Origin: JADJOY01 sp016713535 [NCBI: Deltaproteobacteria bacterium]
GTDB taxonomy: Bacteria > JADJOY01
DNA length: 64,000 nucleotides
Assembly: GCA_016713535.1 (NCBI GenBank)
Contig: JADJOY010000018.1
Location: forward strand, 209,928 to 273,927
Direction: 5' to 3'
Shown one piece after another: positions 24,229-33,537 of this stretch. The translations under genes were made by a program, and so were the position numbers. Position 1 is the first letter of the stretch, and every line of letters begins with the position of its first letter. The notes beneath the pieces were generated by a model, which saw only the letters and a list, made by a program, of their open reading frames with translations, searched no databases and had not been told where the DNA came from.

Positions 24229-24657
24229 TCACCGCCCCGGCGGGAGGTAGGTCGCCCAGCAGCCTTCCATCTCCTGGACGCGCACCGACACGATCCGCAC
24301 CGGGTAGCTCGCGAGCACCGGGCTCGCCATCCGGTAGAGCTCGAGCGCGATGTTCTCGGCGGTCGGGTTCGAGTCCATGAGGTAGGGCTTGCCGGCCTTG
24401 CAGTACGGGCCGATCGCCGTGATCACCTCGGTGTCGTGGCGGTTGAGCAGGAAGCCATGGTCCCAGTGGTCGAGGATCCAGCCGTAGATCAGGTCGCGGA
24501 TCACGTCGAAGTCGATCACGCGCCCGACCTCGTCGAGCTTGTCGCCCTCGACGGTGATCTCGATGGCGTAGTTGTGGCCGTGCAGGTCCTTGCACCCGCC
24601 CTCGTGGTTCATGAGGCGGTGGCCAGCCGGGAACTCCAGTCTGCGCGTGACTTGCAT
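24229..24657 (-). CDS. queD: 6-carboxy-tetrahydropterin synthase / PTPS family (QueD)
   Basis: 142 residues. Converts 7,8-dihydroneopterin triphosphate to 6-carboxytetrahydropterin, the second step of 7-deazaguanine (queuosine) synthesis. Zinc ligands His13 (PAGH), His26 and His28 (HGH); catalytic Cys22 in GCKDLHGHNY; DHGFLLN and the PTAENIA motif with Glu101 follow. The CxxxHGH spacing favours QueD over eukaryotic-type PTPS. CGGAGG upstream fixes the ATG at 24657. No other queuosine gene is in the window. Confidence 0.9.
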   Translation of the reverse strand: MQVTRRLEFPAGHRLMNHEGGCKDLHGHNYAIEITVEGDKLDEVGRVIDFDVIRDLIYGWILDHWDHGFLLNRHDTEVITAIGPYCKAGKPYLMDSNPTAENIALELYRMASPVLASYPVRIVSVRVQEMEGCWATYLPPGR

Positions 24658-24889
24658 CGTGACCCTCCGGAGAAGTCCGCAAGGTGTCGCCCGCGGCGGC
24701 GGGGAGTCAAGGAGGCCCGGCGCGGGCGCACCGGCCGTGTCCGTTTCTACACGGCGTGTCGACTTCCCGACCCGCGGCCCTCCCCGACCGGGCCGGACGG
24801 ACCCGTACCCACCAACGTTGGCTGTGGCATGGACTCTGCTTGAGGCATAGTTTCGCCCTCGATCGATCCACGCAGTTCGCTCCTCTCTC

Positions 24890-26642
24890 GTGCCGGCGGA
24901 GATTCCCTTGCGCGTGTCTCGAGCTGTTGTCCGAAGTCGTGGTGTTTGGATCCTCGGTGTCCTCGGCGTCCTCGCCGGGTGCCCGCGCCCGGCCGCGCCG
25001 CCGGCCACCAGGCCGGGCGCCGCGCCGGCCAGGCCTCCCGAGGCGGCTGCAGCGGTTCCGACCACGCCGTCGCGCTCGACGCTTTCGCTCGCGATCGAGC
25101 GCCAGGCGAAGTCCGACGAGCGCACCCCGCCCGAGGTGTTCAACGGCTACGCGGCGCGCGCCTTCGCGCCCGCCTGGACCACCGCCGCCGGCGAGCTCAC
25201 GCCGCGCCTCACCACGCTCCTCGAGCAGCTCGATCACGCCCCCGAGCACGGCCTCTCGCCGCGCCGCATCTCGAGGCGCGGCGCTGCGCCAGGAGATCGC
25301 GCTGCTCACCCAGGCGAAGACCAGCCCGGAGGTGGCGATCGAGGGGCTCGCGCGGGTCGATCGCATGGCGAGCGCCGCGCTCCACCAGTTCGTCGCCGAC
25401 CTGCACGCAGGGCAGGTGGATCCGCGCGAGCTCGGCTACGCGATCGACGCGAGCGATCGCCGCGCCGAGGCGGGGTCGCTCTTCGAGGCCGCGCTCGGCG
25501 CCCCTCCCGCGGAGCTCGCTGGAGCCATCGCCGCCGCGGAGCCGCGCGGCTTCCTCTACCAGCGCCTGGTGAACGATCTGGCGCACTACCGCGCGCTCGC
25601 CACCCAGCCCAACGTGGTGCCGGTGCGCGGCACGGGGAAGATCGTGCCGGGCGACCGGCACGCCACGATCCCGGCTCTTCGCACGCTGCTCGCGGCGCTC
25701 GGCGATCTGCCCGCCGACGCGCCGCCGCCCCCGCCCAAGCTCGCGAACCTCTACGATCACCCGCTCGCGGACGCGGTGCGGCGCTTCCAGGCGCGCCACG
25801 GGCTCCCCGCCGACGCTGTGATCGGCGCCGGCACCTGGTCCGCGCTCGCGGTGCCGCCGGAGGTGCGTGCGCGGCAGATCGCGCTCACGATCGAGCGGCT
25901 GCGCTGGCTGCCCGAGCTCGGCGACGCGCCGTTCATCCTGGTGAACGTACCGTCGTACCGGCTGTGGGTGATCCCGTCGGCGATCACCGACGGCGAGCCG
26001 GTGCTCACCATGAACGTGGTGGTGGGGCAGGCCCTCGACAAGCAGACACCGCTGCTCGCGAGCGAGCTCACCAACATCGTGTTCCGGCCCTACTGGAACG
26101 TGCCGAAGAGTATCGCCGAGAAGGAGATCGCGCCGTCGCTCGCCAAGGACCCCGAGTACCTCGCCAAGAACGACATGGAGCTGGTGGCGAGCTGGGGGAG
26201 CGATGCCGCCGTCATCCCGTTCGCGCCCGAGCGCATCCCGCAGCTCGCGAGCGGCGCGATCCGCGTGCGCCAGCGCCCCGGACCGAGGAACTCGCTCGGC
26301 GCCATCAAGTTCGTGTTCCCGAACGACGAGAGTGTCTACCTGCACGGTACGCCGATGCAGTCGCTCTTCAAGCGCAGCCGCCGGGCGCTGAGCCACGGCT
26401 GCGTTCGCGTGGAGGATCCGGTCACGCTGGCGACCTACCTGCTGCGCGAGGAGCCCGCCTGGGCGAAGGAGAAGATCGTCGCGGCGACGAGCGCCGCCAC
26501 CAACCGCTGGGTCGAGATCGATCCGCCGATGCCGGTCTTGCTCTTCTACGCCACAGCGCTGCCGCGACCGGACGGCACCGTGGCCTTCGCCGACGACATC
26601 TACGGCCTCGACGAGCCGCTCGCGAAGGCGCTCGCGCTGTGA
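24890..26642 (+). CDS. L,D-transpeptidase with peptidoglycan-binding domain (lipoprotein, frameshifted)
   Basis: Cross-links or anchors peptidoglycan through meso-diaminopimelate. GTG start; lipobox VLAGC with Cys31. The N-terminal scaffolding part holds PEVFNGYAARAFAPAW; a peptidoglycan-binding helix set holds LADAVRRFQARHGLPADAVI; the YkuD domain ends in the catalytic RALSHGCVRVED. The order is that of the YcbB/LdtD group. The raw reading breaks at about 25274-25278 (after HGLSPRRIS): the first part is in one frame and ALRQEIALLTQAK onward in another. One extra base there explains it; corrected length is about 583 residues. Confidence 0.88.
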
Positions 26643-26851
26643 GCCGCGAGCCGCGGCGTGCGCAGGCATCGCGAGGGGACCGAGACCACCTCCAAGGGAC
26701 AGCGATCGGCCGGCTGGCGCCCGACGGAGCGGGCGCGCTCCAGGCCGTTCGTGGAGCGTCGGCGCGGCGTCACCGACCCAGGACGTCCGGCGGTCGCCGG
26801 AGCGACCGCGCAACCGGCCGGTCGCTGGGGGCTTGAAAAGCCCCTGAAGAG

Positions 26852-28171
26852 CTACTGCAACCGCGCGAGCTGCGTGCCGGGGTAATACGCGGACAGGATC
26901 TGCTCGTAGGGCATGCCGTCCTTGGCGAGGGCCGCCGTGCCCATCTGCGAGAGTCCGACCCCGTGGCCGAAGCCGCGCCCGGTGATCACGAACGCGGTCT
27001 TGGTCTGCGAGATCTCGAAGAGGGTCGACTTCACCTTGTAGCCGCCGAACATCGCCTTGAGCCGATCGGCGGAGATGTCGAGGAAGCCGCGCGAGTGGCG
27101 GACCCGCACCGTGGCCGCGCGCCCGGACGGCGTGCGCTGCATCACGTCCATGCTCGACACCTTCGCCACCTTGTAGCCGCTCGCCTTCAGGGTGCGCTCG
27201 AGGTCGCGGATGCTCATGCTGACGCGCCACGGCGTCGAGTTGGCGTCACCGGCGGGATCCGGCTGGGCCCGCAGGTAGGGCACGTCCTTGCTCCACACCC
27301 GGCTCGCGTCCTCGGTGTAGCCGCCGCTCGCGGCGTGGTAGGTGGCGAGGATGGGCGCGCCGCCGTAGATCAGGATCTGCGCCGCCGTGTCGCGTACGGC
27401 CTGGTCGCTGCGTGGGTCGGCGACCGACAGCCCACCGTACATCTGGGTGTCGATCGAGTCGGTGACGTCGAAGCTGCGGTTCGCGTTCTTCTCCATCTGG
27501 AACAGCGCGTAGGTGCGCGCCGCCACCGCGATGGTCTTGAGCGCCTCTGGCGACCACGTGGGTGGCACCTCGGCGGGCACCACGCCACGCAGGTACTCCT
27601 CCATCGGCAGCTCGTTGATGGCGCGCACCTTGCCGGACTCGGCGACGAACTTGAGGTCGCCGGCGTAGCGCTTGCCGTGGAGCTCGAGGCCGAGGCCGGA
27701 GCCGGGGGAGCGCACCCGGATCGCCGAGCCGACACTCTGGCCCTCGACGATCAGCGTGTCGCCGCGTGCGTCGACCGAGAGCCGGTTGTTCCACACCAGC
27801 GGCCGGTCGCCGGGATAGAGCTCGACCTCGAGCTCCGCAGGCGACCACACCACGAACGGACCGTTGGCCACCGCCAGCGACACCCGCACGGGTGTCAGGC
27901 TCGCGCCGGGCGCGTCGTCGGGCTCGATGCGGAACGTCGAGTCAGCGGCGCTGCCGAGGGCCTGCGCCCGTGACTGGGTCGAACGATAGACCGGACCCGA
28001 ATACCGGTCCGCGGTGCGCGGCACCAGCGTGGGCCGGGTGGCCGTCGGGCCGTAGAGCTCGCGGTCCGGCGGATGGCGAAGGTTCTCGGCGACGCGTGTG
28101 CTCGAGCACCCCGCGGCGACCAGAATGGAGAACGCGATGAAGCCAGTACGGAACGGCCGTTTCGTGCCCAT
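26852..28171 (-). CDS. SpoIID/LytB-domain lipoprotein
   Basis: 439 residues. Signal and lipobox LVAAGC give a lipidated Cys22. Central sequence ELPMEEYLRGVVPAEVPPTW, ALKTIAVAARTYAL, DTQMYGG, and the C-terminal FVITGRGFGHGVGLSQMG are the SpoIID/LytB signature; SpoIID is a lytic transglycosylase that cleaves glycan strands lacking stem peptides, and the Glu in MEEYLRG is the expected catalytic residue. In non-sporulating Gram-negatives such proteins are taken to remodel septal peptidoglycan. A Met 13 codons upstream is less likely because the signal starts at MGTKRPFRTG. It is convergent with the L,D-transpeptidase. Confidence 0.88.
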   Translation of the reverse strand: MGTKRPFRTGFIAFSILVAAGCSSTRVAENLRHPPDRELYGPTATRPTLVPRTADRYSGPVYRSTQSRAQALGSAADSTFRIEPDDAPGASLTPVRVSLAVANGPFVVWSPAELEVELYPGDRPLVWNNRLSVDARGDTLIVEGQSVGSAIRVRSPGSGLGLELHGKRYAGDLKFVAESGKVRAINELPMEEYLRGVVPAEVPPTWSPEALKTIAVAARTYALFQMEKNANRSFDVTDSIDTQMYGGLSVADPRSDQAVRDTAAQILIYGGAPILATYHAASGGYTEDASRVWSKDVPYLRAQPDPAGDANSTPWRVSMSIRDLERTLKASGYKVAKVSSMDVMQRTPSGRAATVRVRHSRGFLDISADRLKAMFGGYKVKSTLFEISQTKTAFVITGRGFGHGVGLSQMGTAALAKDGMPYEQILSAYYPGTQLARLQ

Positions 28172-28390
28172 GCCAGACCGGCACGGGCACAGCGTTGCCT
28201 CGTCGATCATCCTTCCCCCGGGAGTAGGAAGCGCCGAGACACTACCTTACAAACTCGCGCGGAGGGAAGAAAAAAGAATCGCGACGCGCCCTTCCGGCGA
28301 GACGCAGGGCGTCACGACGGCGCCGGTTTTGCTTGACCTCGATCGCGCGAAGCTGACAGCATCGGCGCGCTCCGCCACCCTGGCACCACC

Positions 28391-30117
28391 ATGTGGACCG
28401 TCCTCGACCCGTTCCTGCCGCTCGTCGCGCGCGAGCGCGAGATCCTCGGCGACGCCAGCCGCTTCTTCGACTCCCTCGACCGCGCGACCGATCGGGCGCG
28501 GATCGGAGGTGCGCTCGAAGCCCTCGGCCGGCCGTTCCTGGTGGTGGTGGTCGGCGAATACAACTCGGGGAAGTCGAGCCTGATCAACGCGCTCCTCGGT
28601 GAGCCGATCCTCGCCACCGGGGTCGTGCCGACCACCGACAAGATCACCCTGGTGTGCCACGGCGAAGATCGCGGGCGCGCCGCCCCGACGAGAACCTCCT
28701 CGAGATCCGCCACCCCACGCCGTTCCTGCGCGACGTGAACCTGGTCGACACGCCGGGGACGAACAGCCTCACCAAGGCCCACCAGCGGATCGTCGAGGAC
28801 TACATCCCGAACGCGGACCTGATCCTGTTCGTGACCTCGACCGACCGGCCGCTCTCGGAGAGCGAGCGCCAGTTCCTGAGCCTGATCCGGGGGCGCTGGA
28901 AGCGCTCGCTGGTGTTCGTGCTCAACAAGGTCGACCTGGTGAAGCCGGCCGAGCTGGCGCAGATCATGGAGTACATCCAGCTCAACGCGGCGCAGGTGGT
29001 GGGTGAGGCGCCGCGCATCTTCCCGGTCTCGGTGCGGGCCGCCGAGCAAGCGCCCGGCGGTGCGCGAAGCCCCGAGGGGCGCAAGGCTTCGGGCCTCGCC
29101 GACATCGACGCGTTCGTGTTCGATCGCCTCGGTAACAAGGACAAGGTGCGGCTCAAGCTCACCGGGCCGATCGACGTGCTCGAGGAGCTGCTCGGTGAGT
29201 ACGCGGGCGAGCTCGATCGCGAGGAGGAGGCGCTGCGCGCCGAGACCCGCGGGCTCGAGCACGTGGTCGCGAACGTCCGCAACCGCGGCCAGGAGACGCT
29301 CGCCCGGCACCTGAAGCAGCTCGACCGGGTGGACGGGCTGCTCGAGCGGATCCGGGTCAAGAGTTACGAGTTCCTGGACGAGGCCATCCGGCTGCCGTCG
29401 CTGGTCAAATACAAGCTGTCGCGGAAGAAGGTCGAGGACGAGTTCCGCCGCCACGTGCTGGGCGAGGAGCACCTCGCCGAGCAGATGGACGAGGTGCTCT
29501 CGGAGACGATCACCGAGCTGGTGCGCGAGAACCAGGTGCTGTGGAACGACGCCATCGCGTTCGTCGACGAGCAGATCCGCGAGCGTGAGCTGCAGTCGCG
29601 GCTGGTGGGAAAGTCCACGAACGTGTGGGTGGACCGGCGCCGCGAGGGCCGGCTCGCGCTCAAGACCGCCGTCGAGAAGAACCTGAAGGAATTCAACATC
29701 GACTACGAGGCGGCCAAGGTGCAGGAGTCGGCGAGCGTCTCGTTTGCGCGCTTCGTGCAGGTCGAGATCGTGGGCGGCGGCGTGATCGCGCTCTTCACCG
29801 CGGCGCTCCACGACGTGAGCGGCATCGTGTTCGGGGTGCTCCTGGCCGGGCTCGGCTTCGTGGTGATCCCCATGAAGCGCAAGGACGCCAAGGTCAACCT
29901 CTCGAAGCGCATCGACTCGCTCGCCAGGGCGCTCAAGGACGCGCTGCGCTTCGAGCTCGAGAGCGCCGTGGCGCGCGCCGTCGACGACATCCCGGCCCAC
30001 CTCGACCCCTACACCAGCCTCTGCAGGGCCGACCGCGAGCGCATCGCGAAGGAACTCGACCCCATCAAGGGTCTGCGCGCCCGCTCGCGGGACCTGCGGC
30101 TGTCGCTGGAGGGGTGA
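28391..30117 (+). CDS. Dynamin-like GTPase, bacterial type (frameshifted)
   Basis: About 575 residues when corrected. G1 P-loop GEYNSGKS (55-62), switch-I TTDK, G3 DTPGTNS, and G4 NKVD form a dynamin-family GTPase domain. A long helical stalk follows, and near the C-terminus two hydrophobic segments (GGGVIALFTAALHD and IVFGVLLAGLGFVVIP) act as a membrane paddle before a helical tail, as in bacterial dynamin-like proteins that remodel membranes. One G is missing from the GGG run at 28673-28675; before it the frame reads LVCHGEDRG and after it RRPDENLLEIRHPTPFLRDV. Usually such genes come in pairs; only one is present here. Confidence 0.87.
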
Positions 30118-30176
30118 GAGTGGCGCGTCGCTCCGCTGGGGTGGGGCCGTGCCCCGCGGGAAGCGCGGCGCCGTGG

Positions 30177-30598
30177 CTACGGCGCGACCTCGAAACCCAG
30201 TGCTCCTGCGTTGGTACGCAGCCGATCGTCGGTCGACACCACGACCAGGCGGGGAACGCTGCTCGACAGCTTTTCCAGCGTGGCGAGGTGGATCGCGTCG
30301 AACGTTCGCACGGGCTCCACGGGGAAGGGGCGAGCGCAGCGTGCAAGCACGTCCTCGTCGATCGGAGCGACCGCCCAGAGATCACTCTCCGCGGCGAAGT
30401 CGGCCTCCCGCGATGCAAGGGTGGCCGCCAGCGCTGGCGTCGTGATCCGAAGGCGCGCCAGGACGCGTCCCGCCTCGGCGAGCGTGAGTCGGGAGGTGGT
30501 GACGAGCTCGGCGCCGCGTAACAGCTCGCGGATCCGCGCCGCCCCGCGCCGTCGAACAGGCCTCGCAGAACGGCGCTCGTCTCCAGGTACAGGTTCAT
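30177..30598 (-). CDS. PIN-domain ribonuclease toxin (VapC-like, frameshifted)
   Basis: About 140 residues when corrected. MNLYLETSAVLRGLF has the N-terminal strand but Glu6 stands where the first PIN aspartate is usual; SRLTLAEAGRVL supplies the second acidic residue, and RTFDAIHLATLE the third, with VVVSTDDRLRTNA the fourth. PIN toxins cleave specific RNAs. A missing base in the C4 run at 30542-30545 (plus strand) splits the frame between FDGAG and AARIRELLRGAEL. Its ATG overlaps the antitoxin stop (ATGA). Confidence 0.85.
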
Positions 30599-30900
30599 CG
30601 GGTTTCGTCGCGAGCCTCGGCGAGGAGCGCGTCGATCCGCACCGTGGTGAGACCACCGGGCGGGTCCACACGGCGGTAGTCGTTGGGGCGCCGCTCACGC
30701 AAGGGTGGCCGGACTCCGAGCGCTACGAGCTTCACCATCGGGTCGGCCACGCCCATCGTCGTCCCCTGGCCGAACTCGGCGGGGCCGAGTCGCGCAACGA
30801 CTCGGCCCCGGTCGGTGACCGCGAAGATCTCACCTGCGTGAGCCGCGCGCAGATAGCTCGAAAGCCTGGACTTGAGCTCCTTGACGTTCACCACACGCAT
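30595..30900 (-). CDS. Phd/YefM-type antitoxin of the PIN toxin
   Basis: 101 residues. MRVVNVKELKSRLSSYLRAA followed by GEIFAVTDRGRVVARLGP is the DNA-binding and dimerisation fold of Phd/YefM antitoxins; the C-terminal half would wrap the toxin. Translationally coupled to the toxin gene. The Met at 30900 is preferred over one nine codons upstream because the family starts there and because operator palindromes occupy the upstream sequence. Confidence 0.85.
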   Translation of the reverse strand: MRVVNVKELKSRLSSYLRAAHAGEIFAVTDRGRVVARLGPAEFGQGTTMGVADPMVKLVALGVRPPLRERRPNDYRRVDPPGGLTTVRIDALLAEARDETR

Positions 30901-30912
30901 GCAGCGACCGTA

Positions 30913-30935
30913 GTCACCAGTGACCACCTGGTCAA
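30913..30935 (-). promoter_or_regulatory. Operator palindromes of the toxin-antitoxin operon
   Basis: Two overlapping palindromes, GTCAC-N2-GTGAC (30913-30924) and GACCA-N2-TGGTC (30922-30933), lie 12-33 bases upstream of the antitoxin start, with a TTGACC -35-like element on the minus strand at 30930-30935. Autorepression by the antitoxin complex is expected. Confidence 0.6.
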
Positions 30936-31218
30936 TCGCTGCCGGGATGTCGCGACGCTCGCGCTTCCGGACCTGCCTGACGCGCTCGCCGCGATTGGCG
31001 CGCGGGTTGCTCTGCTCGCGTGCAGTGGGAGCGTGTACGCGCGGGCCGGCGGCGTCGGGAGCGTCGCCCGGCCCGCCCTCTCACCCAATCTCGCGAAAGC
31101 CCGTGCGGCAGGCTGAATCGGCGCGCACGCTCACGCGGGCGTGCCGGGCGCCCACCGTGTCCTCGCGGACACGCGCCGGCTACCCGCGGACACGATTGCC
31201 GGGCGCGGGCCGGCCGCC
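30936..31218. other. Non-coding gap between the toxin-antitoxin operon and the PPOX gene
   Basis: Open frames here are GC-driven and lack start sites or recognisable protein sequence. A small hairpin GTGTCC/GGACAC with loop TCGC is near 31158-31173. I see nothing else. Confidence 0.5.
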
Positions 31219-31683
31219 CTATTCGATCCCGCGCATGCGCTCGCCGTAGTCCCAGCTCGTGAGGCGGGCGGGGATGATCTCGATCGCGACCTCGCGGTCG
31301 ACCCGCGAGAGCAGCCAGCGCGCCAGCTCGGATGTCTCGTCGCCGAGGTAGCGCCCGATCAGCGCGCGTAGCACCTCGGCGCCCGCCGCCACGTCGATCC
31401 GCGCCGTGCCCTGCCCGCGCACGCCGCTGTAGGGCGGTTGGTCGCCGGCGACCTCGAAGCCGCAGCGCGGATCCACGCGCAGCGCGCGCACCAGGCGGGC
31501 GGTTCCGATCGTCGCGCACCACAGCGACCGCCCGCGGCGCACGTACCAGAGCGAGGTCACGCACGGCGTGCCGCTGGGCGCCAGCGTGGCGAGGCGCATG
31601 GGTATGCGCGACGCGTCGAGGTGCCGGGTCACGGCCTCGGCATCCCAGGGGCCGGAGAGGGTGGGGTGGGGTTGCTCGCGCAT
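31219..31683 (-). CDS. PPOX-class (pyridoxamine-5'-phosphate-oxidase-like) flavoprotein
   Basis: 154 residues with the split-barrel sequence PMRLATLAPSGTPCVTSLWYV, ...LWCATIGTARLVRALRVDPRCGFEV, and QGTARIDVAAG. The family binds FMN, F420 or haem and reduces or oxidises small molecules; this one cannot be narrowed down. GGAGG lies six bases before the ATG at 31683, which is preferred to the Met at 31710. It is divergent from the DUF4397 gene. Confidence 0.8.
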   Translation of the reverse strand: MREQPHPTLSGPWDAEAVTRHLDASRIPMRLATLAPSGTPCVTSLWYVRRGRSLWCATIGTARLVRALRVDPRCGFEVAGDQPPYSGVRGQGTARIDVAAGAEVLRALIGRYLGDETSELARWLLSRVDREVAIEIIPARLTSWDYGERMRGIE

Positions 31684-31727
31684 GCGCTGCCTCCGATCAT
31701 TCAGTTTCACAAAATCTATACATCAAC

Positions 31728-31756
31728 TTGACAGTACATGAACAGCGCCTTAGGTT
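31728..31756 (+). promoter_or_regulatory. Promoter of the DUF4397 lipoprotein gene
   Basis: In an AT-rich island (about 31700-31740), TTGACA at 31728-31733 is followed after 17 bases by TAGGTT at 31751-31756, a perfect -35 with a weak -10, 80 bases before the start at 31837. Confidence 0.5.
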
Positions 31757-31836
31757 GCGAGCCGATTCGAGCTACGGACGAACGACCAACGAGGCCCGGG
31801 CCGTGCCGAGCACGGCGGGCGACAGGGGGAACGACG

Positions 31837-33279
31837 ATGAAACCGCGACATCGATGGATGGGGCTGATGCTCCTGGGAGTCCTCGCGATGACGCCGCTCG
31901 GCTGCGGCGACGACAACGACAAGACGCCCGCGCCCGAGCCGACGGCGCGGATCCGCGTCGTCCACGCGTCGCCGGACGCTCCGGCGGTCGACGTGTACGC
32001 GCGCGGCGTCGCCACGCCGCTGTTCGCCGACGTCGAGTACGGCGAGGCCACGCAGTACGCCACCGTCCCGGCCGGTGACTACGTCATCGACCTGCGCGCG
32101 ACAGGTGCCTCGGCCACCAGCGCTCCTGCGTTTTCGACCGGTAGCCTGACCCTCACCGATGGCGCCTCGATCACGGCGCTCGCCTCGGGCCTGCTCGGCT
32201 CGACCGACGGCGACGACCGCTTCCGCGTGCTGGCGCTCGCCGACGCCTTCGGCGCCGACGGCGCGGGCCAGGCGCGGGTGCGCATCGTCCACGCCGGCGC
32301 CGACGCGCCCGCGGTGGCGATCGACGTGGGTGACGACGGTTCGCCCGAGGTCGCCTCGCTCGGCCGCTTCGCCGATACGGGTGAGGCTGGCGTCACGCTG
32401 CCGGCCGGCCAGTCGCTCCAGGTCGGCATCCGGCTGACCGAGGCCGATGGCGGCGCACGAGTCACCGCGTTCACGATCCCGGCGCTGGGCTCGGGCGCGA
32501 GCTACTACGTGGTGGCCACCGGCCTGCTCGCCGAGCTGCCGCGTGACGCGGCGGGCTTCGGCCTGCTCGCCGTCGACGAGGGCGGCAGCGCGGCGCTCGT
32601 GCGCCAGAACCCGGTCGTGTTCGCGCTGCACGCCGGGCCCGACGCGCCGGCCGTGGACCTCGGCGCCGGCGGCGCCGCGCTCGCGACCGATCTCTCCTTC
32701 GGCAACCTGAGCGCGCCCATCCAGGTCGCGCCCGGCTCCTATCCGATCGACGTCTATGCAGCGGGCGGACTCGAGGCCGGCGACGCGCCGGTGGCGACCG
32801 TCACCACCCCGGCGCTCGCCGCGGGCGAGCGGTATCTCGCCATCGCGACGGGCTTCCTGGCACCCGCCGAGGGCGAAAACGGCTTCGGGATCGTGTTCGA
32901 GCGTGACGGGTTCGACGCCGCAGGGTCGGACGCGCTGGTGCGCGTGGTCCACGCGTCGCCGGACGCGCCCGCGGTGGACGTGGGCGTGGTGACGGACGGC
33001 GTGTTCGGCGCCGTCGAGCCGCTCTCCGGGCTCGCCTTCGGTGACGCTTCCGACGAGGGCGGCGTGACCCTCGCGGCGGGCACCTACACGCTCGGCGTCG
33101 CGCCCGCGGGCACGACCACGGCGGTGGCCACGTTCGGTGTGCCGCTCGCGAGCGGCCAGAAGGTGTTCGGCGTGGCGGCGGGTGCGCTCGGAGGCGGCGA
33201 GGGCCGCGAGAGCTTCCGGCTCATCGCGATCGACACCGCGATCTTCCCGTGGGCGGCGGCGAGCCTGCTGCCCAACTGA
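31837..33279 (+). CDS. DUF4397-repeat lipoprotein
   Basis: 480 residues. Lipobox TPLGC gives Cys23. Four DUF4397 units start with related strands: RVVHASPDAPAVDVY, RIVHAGADAPAVAIDV, FALHAGPDAPAVDL and RVVHASPDAPAVDV. Each unit has the PAGxYxIxV-like second half (VPAGDYVIDL, APGSYPIDVY, AAGTYTLGV). Such repeats are beta-rich and surface-exposed, with unknown ligand. GGGGGA precedes the ATG at 31837. Confidence 0.88.
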   Translation: MKPRHRWMGLMLLGVLAMTPLGCGDDNDKTPAPEPTARIRVVHASPDAPAVDVYARGVATPLFADVEYGEATQYATVPAGDYVIDLRATGASATSAPAFSTGSLTLTDGASITALASGLLGSTDGDDRFRVLALADAFGADGAGQARVRIVHAGADAPAVAIDVGDDGSPEVASLGRFADTGEAGVTLPAGQSLQVGIRLTEADGGARVTAFTIPALGSGASYYVVATGLLAELPRDAAGFGLLAVDEGGSAALVRQNPVVFALHAGPDAPAVDLGAGGAALATDLSFGNLSAPIQVAPGSYPIDVYAAGGLEAGDAPVATVTTPALAAGERYLAIATGFLAPAEGENGFGIVFERDGFDAAGSDALVRVVHASPDAPAVDVGVVTDGVFGAVEPLSGLAFGDASDEGGVTLAAGTYTLGVAPAGTTTAVATFGVPLASGQKVFGVAAGALGGGEGRESFRLIAIDTAIFPWAAASLLPN

Positions 33280-33365
33280 GAGCGTCTCTCGGCGCAGTCT
33301 CTTCTCTTCGGTCTCAGGCTCCTCGGGCACGCTACCGTGCCAGCAGCCCGGGGAGCTGGGGCGTC

Positions 33366-33388
33366 GGATCGACCGGGGTGGTCGATCC
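33366..33388. repeat. Hairpin in the gap between convergent genes
   Basis: GGATCGACC/GGTCGATCC form a 9-bp stem with a GGGGT loop. The surrounding gap (33280-33537) also holds a GACGGAGCGCCGACGCTCCA-like inverted segment near 33464-33478, related to the hairpin units inside uvrA. No gene seen in it. Confidence 0.55.
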
Positions 33389-33537
33389 GGCGCCCTTCTT
33401 CGTGTTGGGTGGAGGCGTCGCGGTCCCTCGCGACCGTCGGGGAGGGCTGGGTCGGCGACGGAGCGCCGACGCTCCACGGCCTGGCGCACGCGCCCGCTCC
33501 GTCCGGCGCCAGCCGATCGATCCCGGTTCGTCCCGAG

